This document shows positions 7,920 through 15,126 of a DNA stretch of 45,811 nt, in pieces; within the stretch, counting starts at the first letter, position 1, and each line of letters starts with the position of its first letter. The stretch is taken from the IMG/VR virus record IMGVR_UViG_3300035698_014120, positions 1-45,811 of that record; one strand, written 5' to 3'. Position numbers and translations under genes: made by a program. The notes under the pieces were generated by a model. It saw nothing but the letters and a program-made list of their open reading frames with translations, had not been told where the DNA came from and did no database searches. This DNA comes from a virus.

Positions 7920-8858
7920 ATGGGTATTCTACAGATCAGAAAAGCAAAGCGCGAAGGCGCACGAATGGTCATCGGCTATCAAGGTATCTCCGGTAGCGGT
8001 AAGACGATGACTGCAATCCTGACTGCCTACGGGCTTGCAGGCTATGACAGTAGCAAAGTCGGCTTTCTCGACACAGAGAACCGCCGCGGCTCTCTCTATG
8101 CTGACGTCTTGAAGAATGAAGCGGGCGAGGTTCAGCCATTCCTGATCGGTGATTTGACTGCACCGTTCACGCCCGATCGCTACGCCGATGCAATCAAAGA
8201 GTTCGAAGATGCTGGCGTCGAAGTGCTTGTCATCGACTCTGTATCGCATGAGTGGGGCGGAAATGGCGGCTGCCTCGATATCGCTGCCAATCTCAAAGGC
8301 CCTCAGGCTTGGAAGATCGCAAAAGGCGCTCACAAACGCTTTATGAACGCGCTCCTCCTCTCATCGATGCACATCATCGTCTGCATCCGTGAGACGGAAA
8401 AGGTCGACTGGACCAATCCGAAAGACCCAATCAAACTTGGCCTCCTTCCGATCCAGGAGAAAGAGTTCGTCTATGAACTCACCGCGTCCCTGCAAATGCG
8501 TGAGAACGGTAAGGCGCAAGGCGTTCTGAAATGCCCGGAAGAGTTGCTGCCAATCCTGGGTCGCGGCAAAGGCTATATCACGCCCGCTGACGGTAAGGCA
8601 CTGCGCGATTGGGTTGATGGCGCAAAGGTCGAAAACCCGAAGGTTCTGCAATGGCGTGATCGCCTGCTTGCAGTGACGGAGAAGGGCGAGACGTTCATCA
8701 CTGAGGCATGGTCAAAGGTGCCTGCCGATATTCAGTCCGCGCTTGGTGCTGATTTTCAGGCAACGCTGATCTCATCTGCAAAAGCATTCGATGATCAGTT
8801 AAAGACAGCCAGCAAGGGTGACGACGAGCTCGACGCGCTAAACGCTTCGATCGGCTGA
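7920..8858 (+). CDS. Sak4-like RecA-fold single-strand annealing ATPase, 312 aa
   Basis: P-loop ATPase of the AAA_24/Sak4 type: Walker A GISGSGKT at 22-29, FLDTENRRGS following beta-2, and Walker B VLVIDSVSHEW at about 100-110. Sak4 proteins are short RecA-like phage annealing proteins that work with SSB and an exonuclease. Here the exonuclease lies directly upstream and ssb lies downstream. The SD AAGGAAACAAA precedes ATG. The C-terminal 90 residues are helical and probably family-specific. Confidence 0.87.
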   Translation: MGILQIRKAKREGARMVIGYQGISGSGKTMTAILTAYGLAGYDSSKVGFLDTENRRGSLYADVLKNEAGEVQPFLIGDLTAPFTPDRYADAIKEFEDAGVEVLVIDSVSHEWGGNGGCLDIAANLKGPQAWKIAKGAHKRFMNALLLSSMHIIVCIRETEKVDWTNPKDPIKLGLLPIQEKEFVYELTASLQMRENGKAQGVLKCPEELLPILGRGKGYITPADGKALRDWVDGAKVENPKVLQWRDRLLAVTEKGETFITEAWSKVPADIQSALGADFQATLISSAKAFDDQLKTASKGDDELDALNASIG

Positions 8859-8861
8859 AAT

Positions 8862-8889
8862 ATGGCCCCCGGCGAAATCTGGGGGTCAT
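8862..8889 (+). terminator. Hairpin terminator after the Sak4-like gene
   Basis: ATGGCCCCC pairs with GGGGGTCAT (one G-U) around a 10-base loop, followed by TTATTTCC. The T tract is weak. Confidence 0.6.
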
Positions 8890-8961
8890 TTATTTCCACT
8901 GGCCGTTGCCGGAATCAATATGTTGCGCTATCACCACGGGAAAGCCCGAGGAGCGGTATAC

Positions 8962-9630
8962 ATGGCGTGCGAAGAAGCAAACGCGGATCTCCGCAAATTT
9001 CTGAACGGAGATAAATTCGCGACCGTGATGGCTGATCCTCCTTGGCGATTCCAGAACAGGACTGGAAAGATCGCTCCCGAGCACAAGCGCCTTGCTCGGT
9101 ATCCGACGATGGAACTCGACGAGATTTGCTCGCTACCCGTAGCTGAGCATCTTGAAGACCGGGCGCACTGCTACCTCTGGGTGCCGAACGCCTTGCTTCC
9201 AGACGGTCTAAAGGTGCTCGAAGCCTGGGGCTTCTCATACAAGTCCAACATTGTCTGGGAAAAAATTCGCAAGGACGGTGGCCCCGACGGGCGTGGCGTC
9301 GGCTTCTACTTCCGGAATGTCACGGAGATCCTTCTGTTTGGTGTTCGCGGTAAGGATGTCCGGACACTTGGGCCTGGCCGTAGCCAAGTAAACTACATCG
9401 AAGCGTCCGAGCCTGACGGAGACGTTGTAAAGACGCGCAAGCGTGAGCACAGCCGCAAGCCAGATGAGCAATATCAGATCATCGAATCCTGCTCATGGGG
9501 TCCGCGTCTTGAGCTATTTGGTCGAGGCGTGCGCGACGGCTGGACAGTCTGGGGGAACCAGGCTGATGCCGACTACAAGCCCACTTGGAAAACATACGCG
9601 CACAACAGCGGCGTAACGGCGGCTGAGTGA
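8962..9630 (+). CDS. MT-A70 family DNA N6-adenine methyltransferase, 222 aa
   Basis: SAM-dependent adenine methyltransferase. The catalytic motif DPPW is at residues 25-28. The MT-A70 hallmarks LWVPNALLPDGLKVLEAWGF and the IVWEK strand follow, then NVTEILLFGVRG and the C-terminal ELFGRGVRDGWTVWGNQ. I chose ATG 8962 because GAGGAG sits eight bases upstream; an in-frame ATG at 8920 has no SD. The next gene, three bases away, is a BglII-like restriction enzyme, so this is probably the protecting methylase of a type II system. Confidence 0.9.
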   Translation: MACEEANADLRKFLNGDKFATVMADPPWRFQNRTGKIAPEHKRLARYPTMELDEICSLPVAEHLEDRAHCYLWVPNALLPDGLKVLEAWGFSYKSNIVWEKIRKDGGPDGRGVGFYFRNVTEILLFGVRGKDVRTLGPGRSQVNYIEASEPDGDVVKTRKREHSRKPDEQYQIIESCSWGPRLELFGRGVRDGWTVWGNQADADYKPTWKTYAHNSGVTAAE

Positions 9631-9633
9631 TTT

Positions 9634-10386
9634 ATGTCTGACGATGATGACGACCTCGCTGGCGAGGATGAAGATGATGGTAAGGTTTCGGCGGGTAAGA
9701 TTTCTGATCACGCTACGCTCGTAGACGCAAATTTTGCCGCTCCACTGCGGTCAAAGTTTGAGATCTATAGCTACCGAAATGCTGCCAACATTTTGGCACA
9801 GAGTTTTCCTGATCAGTATGCAGACATCACCTCGGCGCTTACGAAGATGGCCGTGACAAAAGAGATGATCCGGATGCCGGGCGGGAGCAAAGGTCCGATA
9901 GCCAAGCATATTGACACTCTATTCACGGACGACTGGATCGAAACCCGGATTTCTGCCGACCTCCACGTAAAACTTTTACATGCAAAGCGATCAAAGAACG
10001 ACACGATAGTCAGTCAATATACGCGTGAAGGCTATCTCGACGGTCACCGCATTGACTTCGTTCGAGGAAGAGTTGCTCTCGACGTGGAGTGGAACAGTAA
10101 AGACCAGACCTATGATCGTGATCTTTACGCCATGTCAGCATTCTATGATGCAGGCGCGATTGATGTAGGAGTGATCATCACTCGTGGATCTTCGCTCGAC
10201 GGCACATTCTTCCGGAGCCTGGGCAAGGTTCTTGATAAGGACGGCAACGAAGGCGCGTCTGAGGTCTACAAAAAATATGGAGCATCGACGACGTGGATGG
10301 GCAAGCTCTTGTATCGCTTGGATGCGGGACGGAACGGCGGCTGCCCCATACTCGCGATTGGGATTACGCCCAACGGCGTTGTCTGA
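9634..10386 (+). CDS. BglII/BstYI-like type II restriction endonuclease, 250 aa
   Basis: The region HRIDFVRGRVALDVEWNSKD (139-157) followed by RDL, FYDAGAIDVGVIITR (170-184) is typical of the BglII-type endonuclease family. D141, D150/E152 and N154/K156 are candidate active-site residues; that family uses atypical third residues. The N-terminus is an acidic tail of about 18 residues. The protein is full length. It follows the MT-A70 gene by three bases and ends before a strong terminator. Members cut GATC-centred sites; the specificity here cannot be read from sequence. It could serve in superinfection exclusion and plasmid retention. Confidence 0.85.
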   Translation: MSDDDDDLAGEDEDDGKVSAGKISDHATLVDANFAAPLRSKFEIYSYRNAANILAQSFPDQYADITSALTKMAVTKEMIRMPGGSKGPIAKHIDTLFTDDWIETRISADLHVKLLHAKRSKNDTIVSQYTREGYLDGHRIDFVRGRVALDVEWNSKDQTYDRDLYAMSAFYDAGAIDVGVIITRGSSLDGTFFRSLGKVLDKDGNEGASEVYKKYGASTTWMGKLLYRLDAGRNGGCPILAIGITPNGVV

Positions 10387-10421
10387 CTCAATTCGGCTGA
10401 CTGCCACCTACGGAATCGAAA

Positions 10422-10455
10422 AAAAGAGCTCGTTCAGTTTTGGACGGGCTCTTTT
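10422..10455 (+). terminator. Strong terminator after the restriction gene
   Basis: A 14-bp stem AAAAGAGCTCGTTC / GGACGGGCTCTTTT with two G-U pairs and an AGTTTT loop. TTTTGG (10438-10443) inside it plus TACCTC 18 bp on may serve as a weak early-type promoter for ssb. Confidence 0.85.
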
Positions 10456-10494
10456 CGTCTCTACCTCCTGATCAGAGCAAACAAGGAGGCCATC

Positions 10495-10923
10495 ATGGCA
10501 GGCAGCGTCAATAAAGTTATCATCATCGGCAATCTGGGTGCAGACCCTGAAGTTCGCGAGTTTTCCAACGGCGGTAAGGTGTGCAACCTGCGCATCGCAA
10601 CGTCAGAGAGTTGGAAGGACAAGACTTCCGGCGAGCGCAAAGAAAAGACAGAGTGGCATTCTGTCGCCATCTTCTCTGAACCGCTGGCCCGGGTAGCCGA
10701 GCAGTATCTGAAGAAGGGCTCCAAGGTCTACGTCGAAGGCCAGCTGGAAACCCGCAAGTGGCAGGATCAGGCTGGTGCTGACAAATACAGCACTGAAGTG
10801 GTGCTGCGGCCGTTCAGCTCGACGCTGACGCTGCTCGACAGCAAGGGCGCGGGTGGTGCCCCCTCCCCTGCCCCGGACGGCAATGCTGGCGCGCGTCAGG
10901 TAGACGACGAGATCCCGTTCTAA
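10495..10923 (+). CDS. ssb: Single-stranded DNA-binding protein, 142 aa
   Basis: An OB-fold SSB that coats single-stranded DNA during replication and recombination. The start [19 protein letters not shown], the core [36 protein letters not shown], and the acidic tip DDEIPF that recruits partner proteins are all present. The linker is short. The wording is close to alphaproteobacterial chromosomal SSBs, suggesting the host group. The SD is AAGGAGG. The gene stands alone between two terminators, consistent with its own promoter. Confidence 0.97.
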   Translation: MAGSVNKVIIIGNLGADPEVREFSNGGKVCNLRIATSESWKDKTSGERKEKTEWHSVAIFSEPLARVAEQYLKKGSKVYVEGQLETRKWQDQAGADKYSTEVVLRPFSSTLTLLDSKGAGGAPSPAPDGNAGARQVDDEIPF

Positions 10924-10934
10924 GTAATAAAACA

Positions 10935-10965
10935 GAAGCCTCGCAAAATAAAACTGCGGGGCTTC
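10935..10965 (+). terminator. Terminator after ssb
   Basis: GAAGCCTCGC and GCGGGGCTTC form a 10-bp stem (one G-U) around an 11-base A-rich loop, followed by ATTTAAT. Confidence 0.75.
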
Positions 10966-10984
10966 ATTTAATCTCGTCAAATCG

Positions 10985-11013
10985 TTTTGTATCGACGAAA
11001 TTGTCTCTATTTT
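10985..11013 (+). promoter_or_regulatory. Early-type promoter, TTTTGT-17-TATTTT
   Basis: TTTTGT (10985-10990), 17 bp ending TTGTCTC, then TATTTT (11008-11013), about 60 bp before the ATG at 11074. The -10 context matches the promoter at 925-953. Confidence 0.6.
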
Positions 11014-11073
11014 CTTTTCAGGAGAGCCCGACACTCTCCTTCCCGCCTCAACTTTAACATTGAGGAGAATAAC

Positions 11074-11658
11074 ATGTCAGAAATAGATCCAGACCGCGAA
11101 GTCGAAGACCTTCTTCGTATTGCGATCACAGCCGGGGCTTATATCGGCAGCCGCATCGAAGCGAAGCTGCAAGATAAGCCAGAAGCGAAAAAAGACTTCA
11201 AGCAGAAGTATGCTGGCGACTGGCTGCGTGCTGGCGACATTGCACGGCAGAACTGCACATCAAAAGATCCGATTGCAAAAGACCTGGTGCAATATGAAGC
11301 GATGTATCGCGCCCGCGGACGACATGCATTGAAGCCCGGCGCAAGCAAGTTGGAAAGCTTTCCCGGCCTCAAGAACTCATTCCATACGACAGCGGGCTAT
11401 GTGCTCCTACGGCGCGCCTATGAGGCTGAAACAGGCCGCAGTGCAGTGACTGGTGAGCGACTGAGACGCGATGAGATCGCAATCCGCTCAAAGGATTTGA
11501 AGCCCTACTGGAAAGAAGAGGCACAACTCCTCGCAGGCAAAAACTCGGTCGATAGCCGCCCGCGCCAGCGTGCCGAGGCATTCATCGAAAGCAGTTCACG
11601 CGCCGCCGATATGCCGCTCAAAGTAAAACGCAAAAAGGCGGTTCAGCTCTCACGCTGA
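11074..11658 (+). CDS. Hypothetical protein, 194 aa
   Basis: Not recognised. It is a basic, largely helical soluble protein with a charged C-terminus ending in KVKRKKAVQLSR, suggesting nucleic-acid contact. The start ATG 11074 has TGAGGAG seven bases upstream; an in-frame start at 10987 would lie in the promoter and is unlikely. It is the first gene of the operon that runs towards the partition genes. Confidence 0.7.
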   Translation: MSEIDPDREVEDLLRIAITAGAYIGSRIEAKLQDKPEAKKDFKQKYAGDWLRAGDIARQNCTSKDPIAKDLVQYEAMYRARGRHALKPGASKLESFPGLKNSFHTTAGYVLLRRAYEAETGRSAVTGERLRRDEIAIRSKDLKPYWKEEAQLLAGKNSVDSRPRQRAEAFIESSSRAADMPLKVKRKKAVQLSR

Positions 11659-11701
11659 ACCCCCTGCCCTCCCCACAAATCCCAATGAACAGGAAAACAA
11701 A

Positions 11702-12181
11702 ATGAAAAACTTTATCGCAATCATCGCACTCGCAATGGCACTCTCAACACCAACGACTTCAACCGCCGGACGGTATGACGCCGAGGTCGCTATTAGCTGC
11801 CCAAATCCGAACTCTCCCGCACCCATGCGTATCGCATACGATCACATCACGACTCTGACTTGCGCTGAACAGACACGCATCACGACACGGGCGCGTGAGT
11901 TCAGCGACATTGCCGGCAGATACACGATGTATGCAGCGGCGATGCCATCATACATCAATGTCGGAAACGACGGAGAGCAGCGTATCAACCCGCAGAACTG
12001 CCAGTTGCAGATCCTTGCAAACGCATATTCAGAAGCAGCAACGGCGTTTGCGATTTTGCCTGCAAACACCTTCGCTCAGTATGAAGCGTCAGCCGAGCAG
12101 CGTTACTCATATGTCAAAAGAGTGCTGACCGCTAAATATGCTGCAAACCGAGACATCTGCCCGCACAGCGGAAATATCTGA
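11702..12181 (+). CDS. Secreted/periplasmic hypothetical protein, 159 aa
   Basis: The N-terminal 22 residues form a signal peptide (MKNFIAIIALAMALSTPTTSTA, likely cut after TAG/A around residue 22-23). The mature part has four cysteines that could form disulphides and a helical centre. I do not recognise the family. As a secreted cargo protein expressed near the plasmid genes it might alter the host surface or block superinfection, but that is a guess. A strong terminator follows. Confidence 0.72.
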   Translation: MKNFIAIIALAMALSTPTTSTAGRYDAEVAISCPNPNSPAPMRIAYDHITTLTCAEQTRITTRAREFSDIAGRYTMYAAAMPSYINVGNDGEQRINPQNCQLQILANAYSEAATAFAILPANTFAQYEASAEQRYSYVKRVLTAKYAANRDICPHSGNI

Positions 12182-12190
12182 TCCAAGATG

Positions 12191-12213
12191 CCCCCGCTTT
12201 TTGCGGGGGTTTT
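12191..12213 (+). terminator. Strong Rho-independent terminator
   Basis: CCCCCGC-TTTTT-GCGGGGG followed by TTTT. Confidence 0.85.
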
Positions 12214-12250
12214 CATTTCGTGTATAGAAAATCCGGCCAAGGTTGCTTTT

Positions 12251-12550
12251 ATGATTGATCCTAATGACTGGCCTTTTCCTCCTCTTCAAGTGCTCGATGC
12301 TGGCCACCTCGACCTCCCATTTTGGGATGAAGACGGAGAGACACCGAGGCCTGCATGGGTCTCACGCATTATCAAGAGTTGGGCGTGCGGGCTTGTCCCG
12401 ATCGTGCAGTTCATTGAGACTTATGAGGAGCATTGGCGCTACTTCCCAGCATTCTCTCTCGACGGCGTCGAGTGGAGCTGGCGCGATGATGACAACGGCG
12501 TCTGGACGCTTGTTCACGTCGAAGGGATGGTCGAGTATCTGACCGGCTGA
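12251..12550 (+). CDS. Hypothetical protein, 99 aa
   Basis: Not recognised. It is Trp-rich and acidic, ending WSWRDDDNGVWTLVHVEGMVEYLTG. The ATG at 12251 gives a sensible protein; an in-frame upstream start at 12188 would overlap the terminator and is rejected. It sits between the terminator and the partition site, so it may have its own promoter. Confidence 0.6.
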   Translation: MIDPNDWPFPPLQVLDAGHLDLPFWDEDGETPRPAWVSRIIKSWACGLVPIVQFIETYEEHWRYFPAFSLDGVEWSWRDDDNGVWTLVHVEGMVEYLTG

Positions 12551-12555
12551 AGCGG

Positions 12556-12670
12556 CATCAATTGCCTACACAACCCATCACAACACATCAAATGGCATCA
12601 TTACACATCAAGTGATTACACTTGACAACACATCACATCGCATTGCATCATCTCATGTGTAAGCACATCA
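12556..12670. repeat. Phased CATCA array, candidate centromere (parS/parC) and parA operator
   Basis: CATCA pentamers begin at 12556, 12576, 12586, 12596, 12606, 12646 and 12666 (CATCG at 12636), all in the same phase modulo 10 bp, with one extra CATCA at 12631. Ten-bp phasing puts every pentamer on the same DNA face. Type Ib partition systems use such short direct repeats bound by ribbon-helix-helix proteins. The array lies immediately upstream of parA and contains its promoter. Confidence 0.8.
12622..12651 (+). promoter_or_regulatory. Probable parA promoter within the CATCA array
   Basis: A perfect TTGACA (12622-12627) is followed at 18 bp by CATCAT (12646-12651). The -10 is itself a repeat unit, so the RHH protein bound to the array would repress the promoter. 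Confidence 0.55.
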
Positions 12671-12685
12671 CACGGAGTCGTATCA

Positions 12686-13354
12686 TTGCCTGTCATTTCA
12701 TTTGCAAGCAGTAAAGGTGGGGCTGGTAAGACCACCAGCTCTATCGTTCTGGCTACGACGTTCGCTGGCGGCCGCGGCGTGGTTCTCATCGATGCCGATC
12801 CTGCCGGTAGGGCCACATCTTGGTCTACGCGTTCACCTTTGCCGGAAAATCTCGAGGTAATACGGAGTCAGGGTGAGCGTCACATTCAAGATGAGATTGA
12901 AAAGGCACGCGACCGAGCGACCTTTGTCATCGTTGATCTTGAGGGTGCCGCAACACGCGTAAACGCCTACGCGATGGCTGAAAGCGATCTCGTCATCATT
13001 CCGATGGGAGATGAGCAGCAGGACGCTGACGCGGCCATTGAGACGCTTGCCCAGGTCAAGCAGGAGGGTAGGGCGCTAAGGCGCGAGATACCTGCTGCCG
13101 TCCTATTCTGCCGGACAAAGGCTGCGGTGAAGTCACGCCTGGCTAAAGAACTCAATCACGAGATGAGGGGTGCGGTTTTGGCGTTCAAAACCGAACTCAA
13201 CGACCGAACAGCCTTTTCTTCGCTTCACAGTCTCGGCGGTGGACTAGAAGGAATGAACCCCTCCGATGTAGGGGGACTGGAAAAAGCGATCAGCAACGCA
13301 AACGATTTTGCTTCTGAAGTTATCGATATTCTGGCGGAGATGAAAAATGGCTAA
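12686..13354 (+). CDS. parA: ParA-type partition ATPase, 222 aa
   Basis: A small type Ib ParA that drives segregation of the extrachromosomal genome. The deviant Walker A KGGAGKTT is at residues 10-17, DADPAGRATSW in the A' region and FVIVDLEGAATR in Walker B. There is no N-terminal HTH, as expected for the ParF-like class. The start codon is TTG at 12686, with CGGAG eight bases upstream. The stop overlaps the next start by eight bases. The CATCA array upstream and the RHH gene downstream complete the cassette. Confidence 0.93.
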   Translation: MPVISFASSKGGAGKTTSSIVLATTFAGGRGVVLIDADPAGRATSWSTRSPLPENLEVIRSQGERHIQDEIEKARDRATFVIVDLEGAATRVNAYAMAESDLVIIPMGDEQQDADAAIETLAQVKQEGRALRREIPAAVLFCRTKAAVKSRLAKELNHEMRGAVLAFKTELNDRTAFSSLHSLGGGLEGMNPSDVGGLEKAISNANDFASEVIDILAEMKNG

Positions 13355-13619
13355 ACTCGATTTCTCTAAACTCGATGAGCCGGTTGTAAGCAAAAAAACA
13401 TCTCAGCCAGCAGGGCAGGGGGCTCAACCGAAATCAAAACCTCCAGTCGAACGTTGGCCCAGCCGGGAGCCCATTCAAGAAGGTCAATTCACAGTTAGAG
13501 CAAAGCTCGAGACAATCGAACGGTTCAAGACCATGTGCCGCCCCGAGGGTGGTGGCCGTTTCACATATGGAGAGATGCTCGACAAGCTCATGGATATTGC
13601 TGATAGGGCGTCGAAGTGA
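13347..13619 (+). CDS. Ribbon-helix-helix-like partition partner of ParA, 90 aa
   Basis: A small basic protein in the ParB position of a type Ib system. The N-terminal 45 residues are disordered and Lys/Pro/Gln-rich. The C-terminal part QFTVRAKLETIERFKTMCRPEGGGRFTYGEMLDKLMDIAD fits an RHH fold (beta strand, two helices). ParG-like proteins of this build bind phased short repeats upstream of parA and stimulate the ATPase through their flexible tail. The family assignment rests on position, size and predicted fold, not on a recognised sequence match. Confidence 0.78.
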   Translation: MAKLDFSKLDEPVVSKKTSQPAGQGAQPKSKPPVERWPSREPIQEGQFTVRAKLETIERFKTMCRPEGGGRFTYGEMLDKLMDIADRASK

Positions 13620-13819
13620 CCAAGACATACAACAACAGCTACTGGATGAGCCTCACTCCTGATCAGGAGCTGGAATCAGCTAAGGCGCAATTTCAAAGCA
13701 TTGTTGGTCGGTCGAAGTCTTCATCTTTGCCTGCGGATTTGTCTTACGCTGCTTTCACAATATCCGGTCGTATCATGGAACTTGAAGAACAACTTGGTAT
13801 CACTCACGTCGATGATTGA
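13616..13819 (+). CDS. Small hypothetical protein in par operon, 67 aa
   Basis: Begins at GTG 13616, overlapping the stop of the RHH gene by four bases. It is soluble and mostly helical, with an acidic end. No family recognised. Tight coupling makes a third partition or copy-control component possible. It is the last gene before the iterons. Confidence 0.55.
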   Translation: MTKTYNNSYWMSLTPDQELESAKAQFQSIVGRSKSSSLPADLSYAAFTISGRIMELEEQLGITHVDD

Positions 13820-13899
13820 GCTTCAAGTCTTTCATTATTCAAGATTCTAAGATTCAGGGCCGATTTAGCCAATCTTGCCATAAGGATAGCCGATTTAAT

Positions 13900-14002
13900 G
13901 TGAGGAAACCGGGGTTTTCGGTGAGGTATTCGGGGAATAATGTGAGGAAACCGGGGAATAGTATGAGGTTTTCGGGGGCTTAATGTGAGGTTTTCGGGGC
14001 AA
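13900..14002 (+). repeat. Five iterons, consensus GTGAGGWWWYCGGGG
   Basis: TGAGG of the repeats starts at 13901, 13922, 13943, 13964 and 13986, a period of 21, 21, 21 and 22 bp. Two sequence types alternate: GAGGAAACCGGGG and GAGGTTTTCGGGG (one GAGGTATTCGGGG). The TTTTCGGG core also occurs in the six late elements. Confidence 0.9.
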
Positions 14003-14011
14003 GCGAGAAAC

Positions 14012-14020
14012 TTATCCACA
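14012..14020 (+). promoter_or_regulatory. DnaA box TTATCCACA
   Basis: Perfect match to the consensus DnaA box, 10 bp after the last iteron; it implies use of host DnaA at this origin. Confidence 0.85.
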
Positions 14021-14097
14021 GGTGTGATCGGCGGAAATGTGAAACCTTCTGCCAAACTCAATTCACATTTGCAACTTTTCGATGTAGCGTCCGACTC

Positions 14098-14985
14098 ATG
14101 GCAGATGATCTTCGCACCCTTGATCTTACTCCGTCGCACGATGAGGCGATAAAACCGTCTGAACTCATTCAGATCACGGGTCATCAGCAGCTTTCACTCA
14201 ACGCAAGAAGGGCTATTACGGTGCTTTGGCATACCGCGCATCGCCAAGGCATTGAGGAGGGCAGGGACTACGTTATCGAGCTTTCAGCCCTTCGTCCTGA
14301 CGGCCACAAGGGCTCGGAAATGATCGAGGAAGCGGTCGTCTCACTCATGCAGACGATCCTAACTGTGAAGCTTTCGGGGGGAAAAACCCGGCGTGTTCAG
14401 TTTCTTGGCGGAAACGACATGGACGATCCGGGTCGGCCGTCCGGTGTGATGACCTACAGCTTCGATAAGCGCCTCGTTGAAATTTTGCGGGATAGCTCAA
14501 TTTGGGGCCGGATCGCCCTTCCAGTTCTGATGGCGTTTTCGAGTAAATATGCCGTCAGCCTCTACGAAAATGCGAGCCAGTTCTCAAATCTGAGTCGGAA
14601 GATCCATCAAGACTATCTTCTCGATGACTTCCGTCAGATGCTTGGTGTGGAGGAGGGAAAATACCCCGCATTTGGGGCACTTAACAAGCATGTGCTCAAA
14701 CCTTGCATTGATGAGATCAACGCTCTTGCACCGTTCAATGTCTCTATTATCCCGACAAAAACTGGGAAAAAGGTAACCGGCATTAGGATGGGCTGGTGGC
14801 GTAAATCGGAAGACGAACTCAAAGAGGCATATGCCGAAGCCCAGCGTCCGAGAGTGGGGCGCAGAGCGCGCATTACAGGCCGAGTTGAGCATGTAGCGCC
14901 AATGGCTTCGATTGAGAGTATGAGCCGGAAAGCTCGTTTGGAGCAGCGACAGACTTCCCCGAATTCCTCACTTTTAGAAGACTGA
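14098..14985 (+). CDS. repA: Rep_3-family replication initiator, 295 aa
   Basis: Initiator protein that binds the iterons. Two winged-helix domains are visible: the first runs to about residue 130. The hallmark KYAVSLYENASQF (about 151) follows, with FRQMLGVEEGKYPAFGALNKHVLKPCIDEINALAPFN split across the second domain and KTGKKVTGIRMGWW closing it. Length matches the family. The C-terminal 50 residues are basic and disordered. The gene lies directly downstream of the iterons, so autoregulation is likely. It explains maintenance without an integrase. Confidence 0.95.
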   Translation: MADDLRTLDLTPSHDEAIKPSELIQITGHQQLSLNARRAITVLWHTAHRQGIEEGRDYVIELSALRPDGHKGSEMIEEAVVSLMQTILTVKLSGGKTRRVQFLGGNDMDDPGRPSGVMTYSFDKRLVEILRDSSIWGRIALPVLMAFSSKYAVSLYENASQFSNLSRKIHQDYLLDDFRQMLGVEEGKYPAFGALNKHVLKPCIDEINALAPFNVSIIPTKTGKKVTGIRMGWWRKSEDELKEAYAEAQRPRVGRRARITGRVEHVAPMASIESMSRKARLEQRQTSPNSSLLED

Positions 14986-14989
14986 GCGT

Positions 14990-15106
14990 ATGAACACATT
15001 CGAAGTCATACTAAGCGTCGCATCACTCACAGCCGCAGCGGCGACGGTGTGGTTTGTGAAGCATTTGATCAGGACGGCGGGCCGGGATAGACCGTCAGGC
15101 CGATAA
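14990..15106 (+). CDS. Possible small membrane peptide, 38 aa
   Basis: Starts four bases after the rep stop and encodes one hydrophobic helix (VILSVASLTAAAATVWFVKHL) with a basic tail. The SD is weak (GAAGACTGAGC). It might be a copy-number or toxin-like peptide, or a chance frame. Confidence 0.3.
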   Translation: MNTFEVILSVASLTAAAATVWFVKHLIRTAGRDRPSGR

Positions 15107-15126
15107 TGCGTTTTATGTAATATAGG

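Larger units (their letters stand above)
13820..14097. other. Plasmid replication origin (oriV): AT-rich stretch, five iterons, DnaA box
   Basis: An AT-rich 80-bp stretch with two copies of GCCGATTTA comes first, then five direct repeats (13900-14002), then a perfect DnaA box TTATCCACA (14012-14020), all just upstream of a Rep_3 initiator gene. This is the classical layout of an iteron plasmid origin. Confidence 0.88.

Noticed and set aside
12188-12250. Upstream extension of the 99-aa gene
   Set aside because: It would begin inside the terminator hairpin at 12191-12213.
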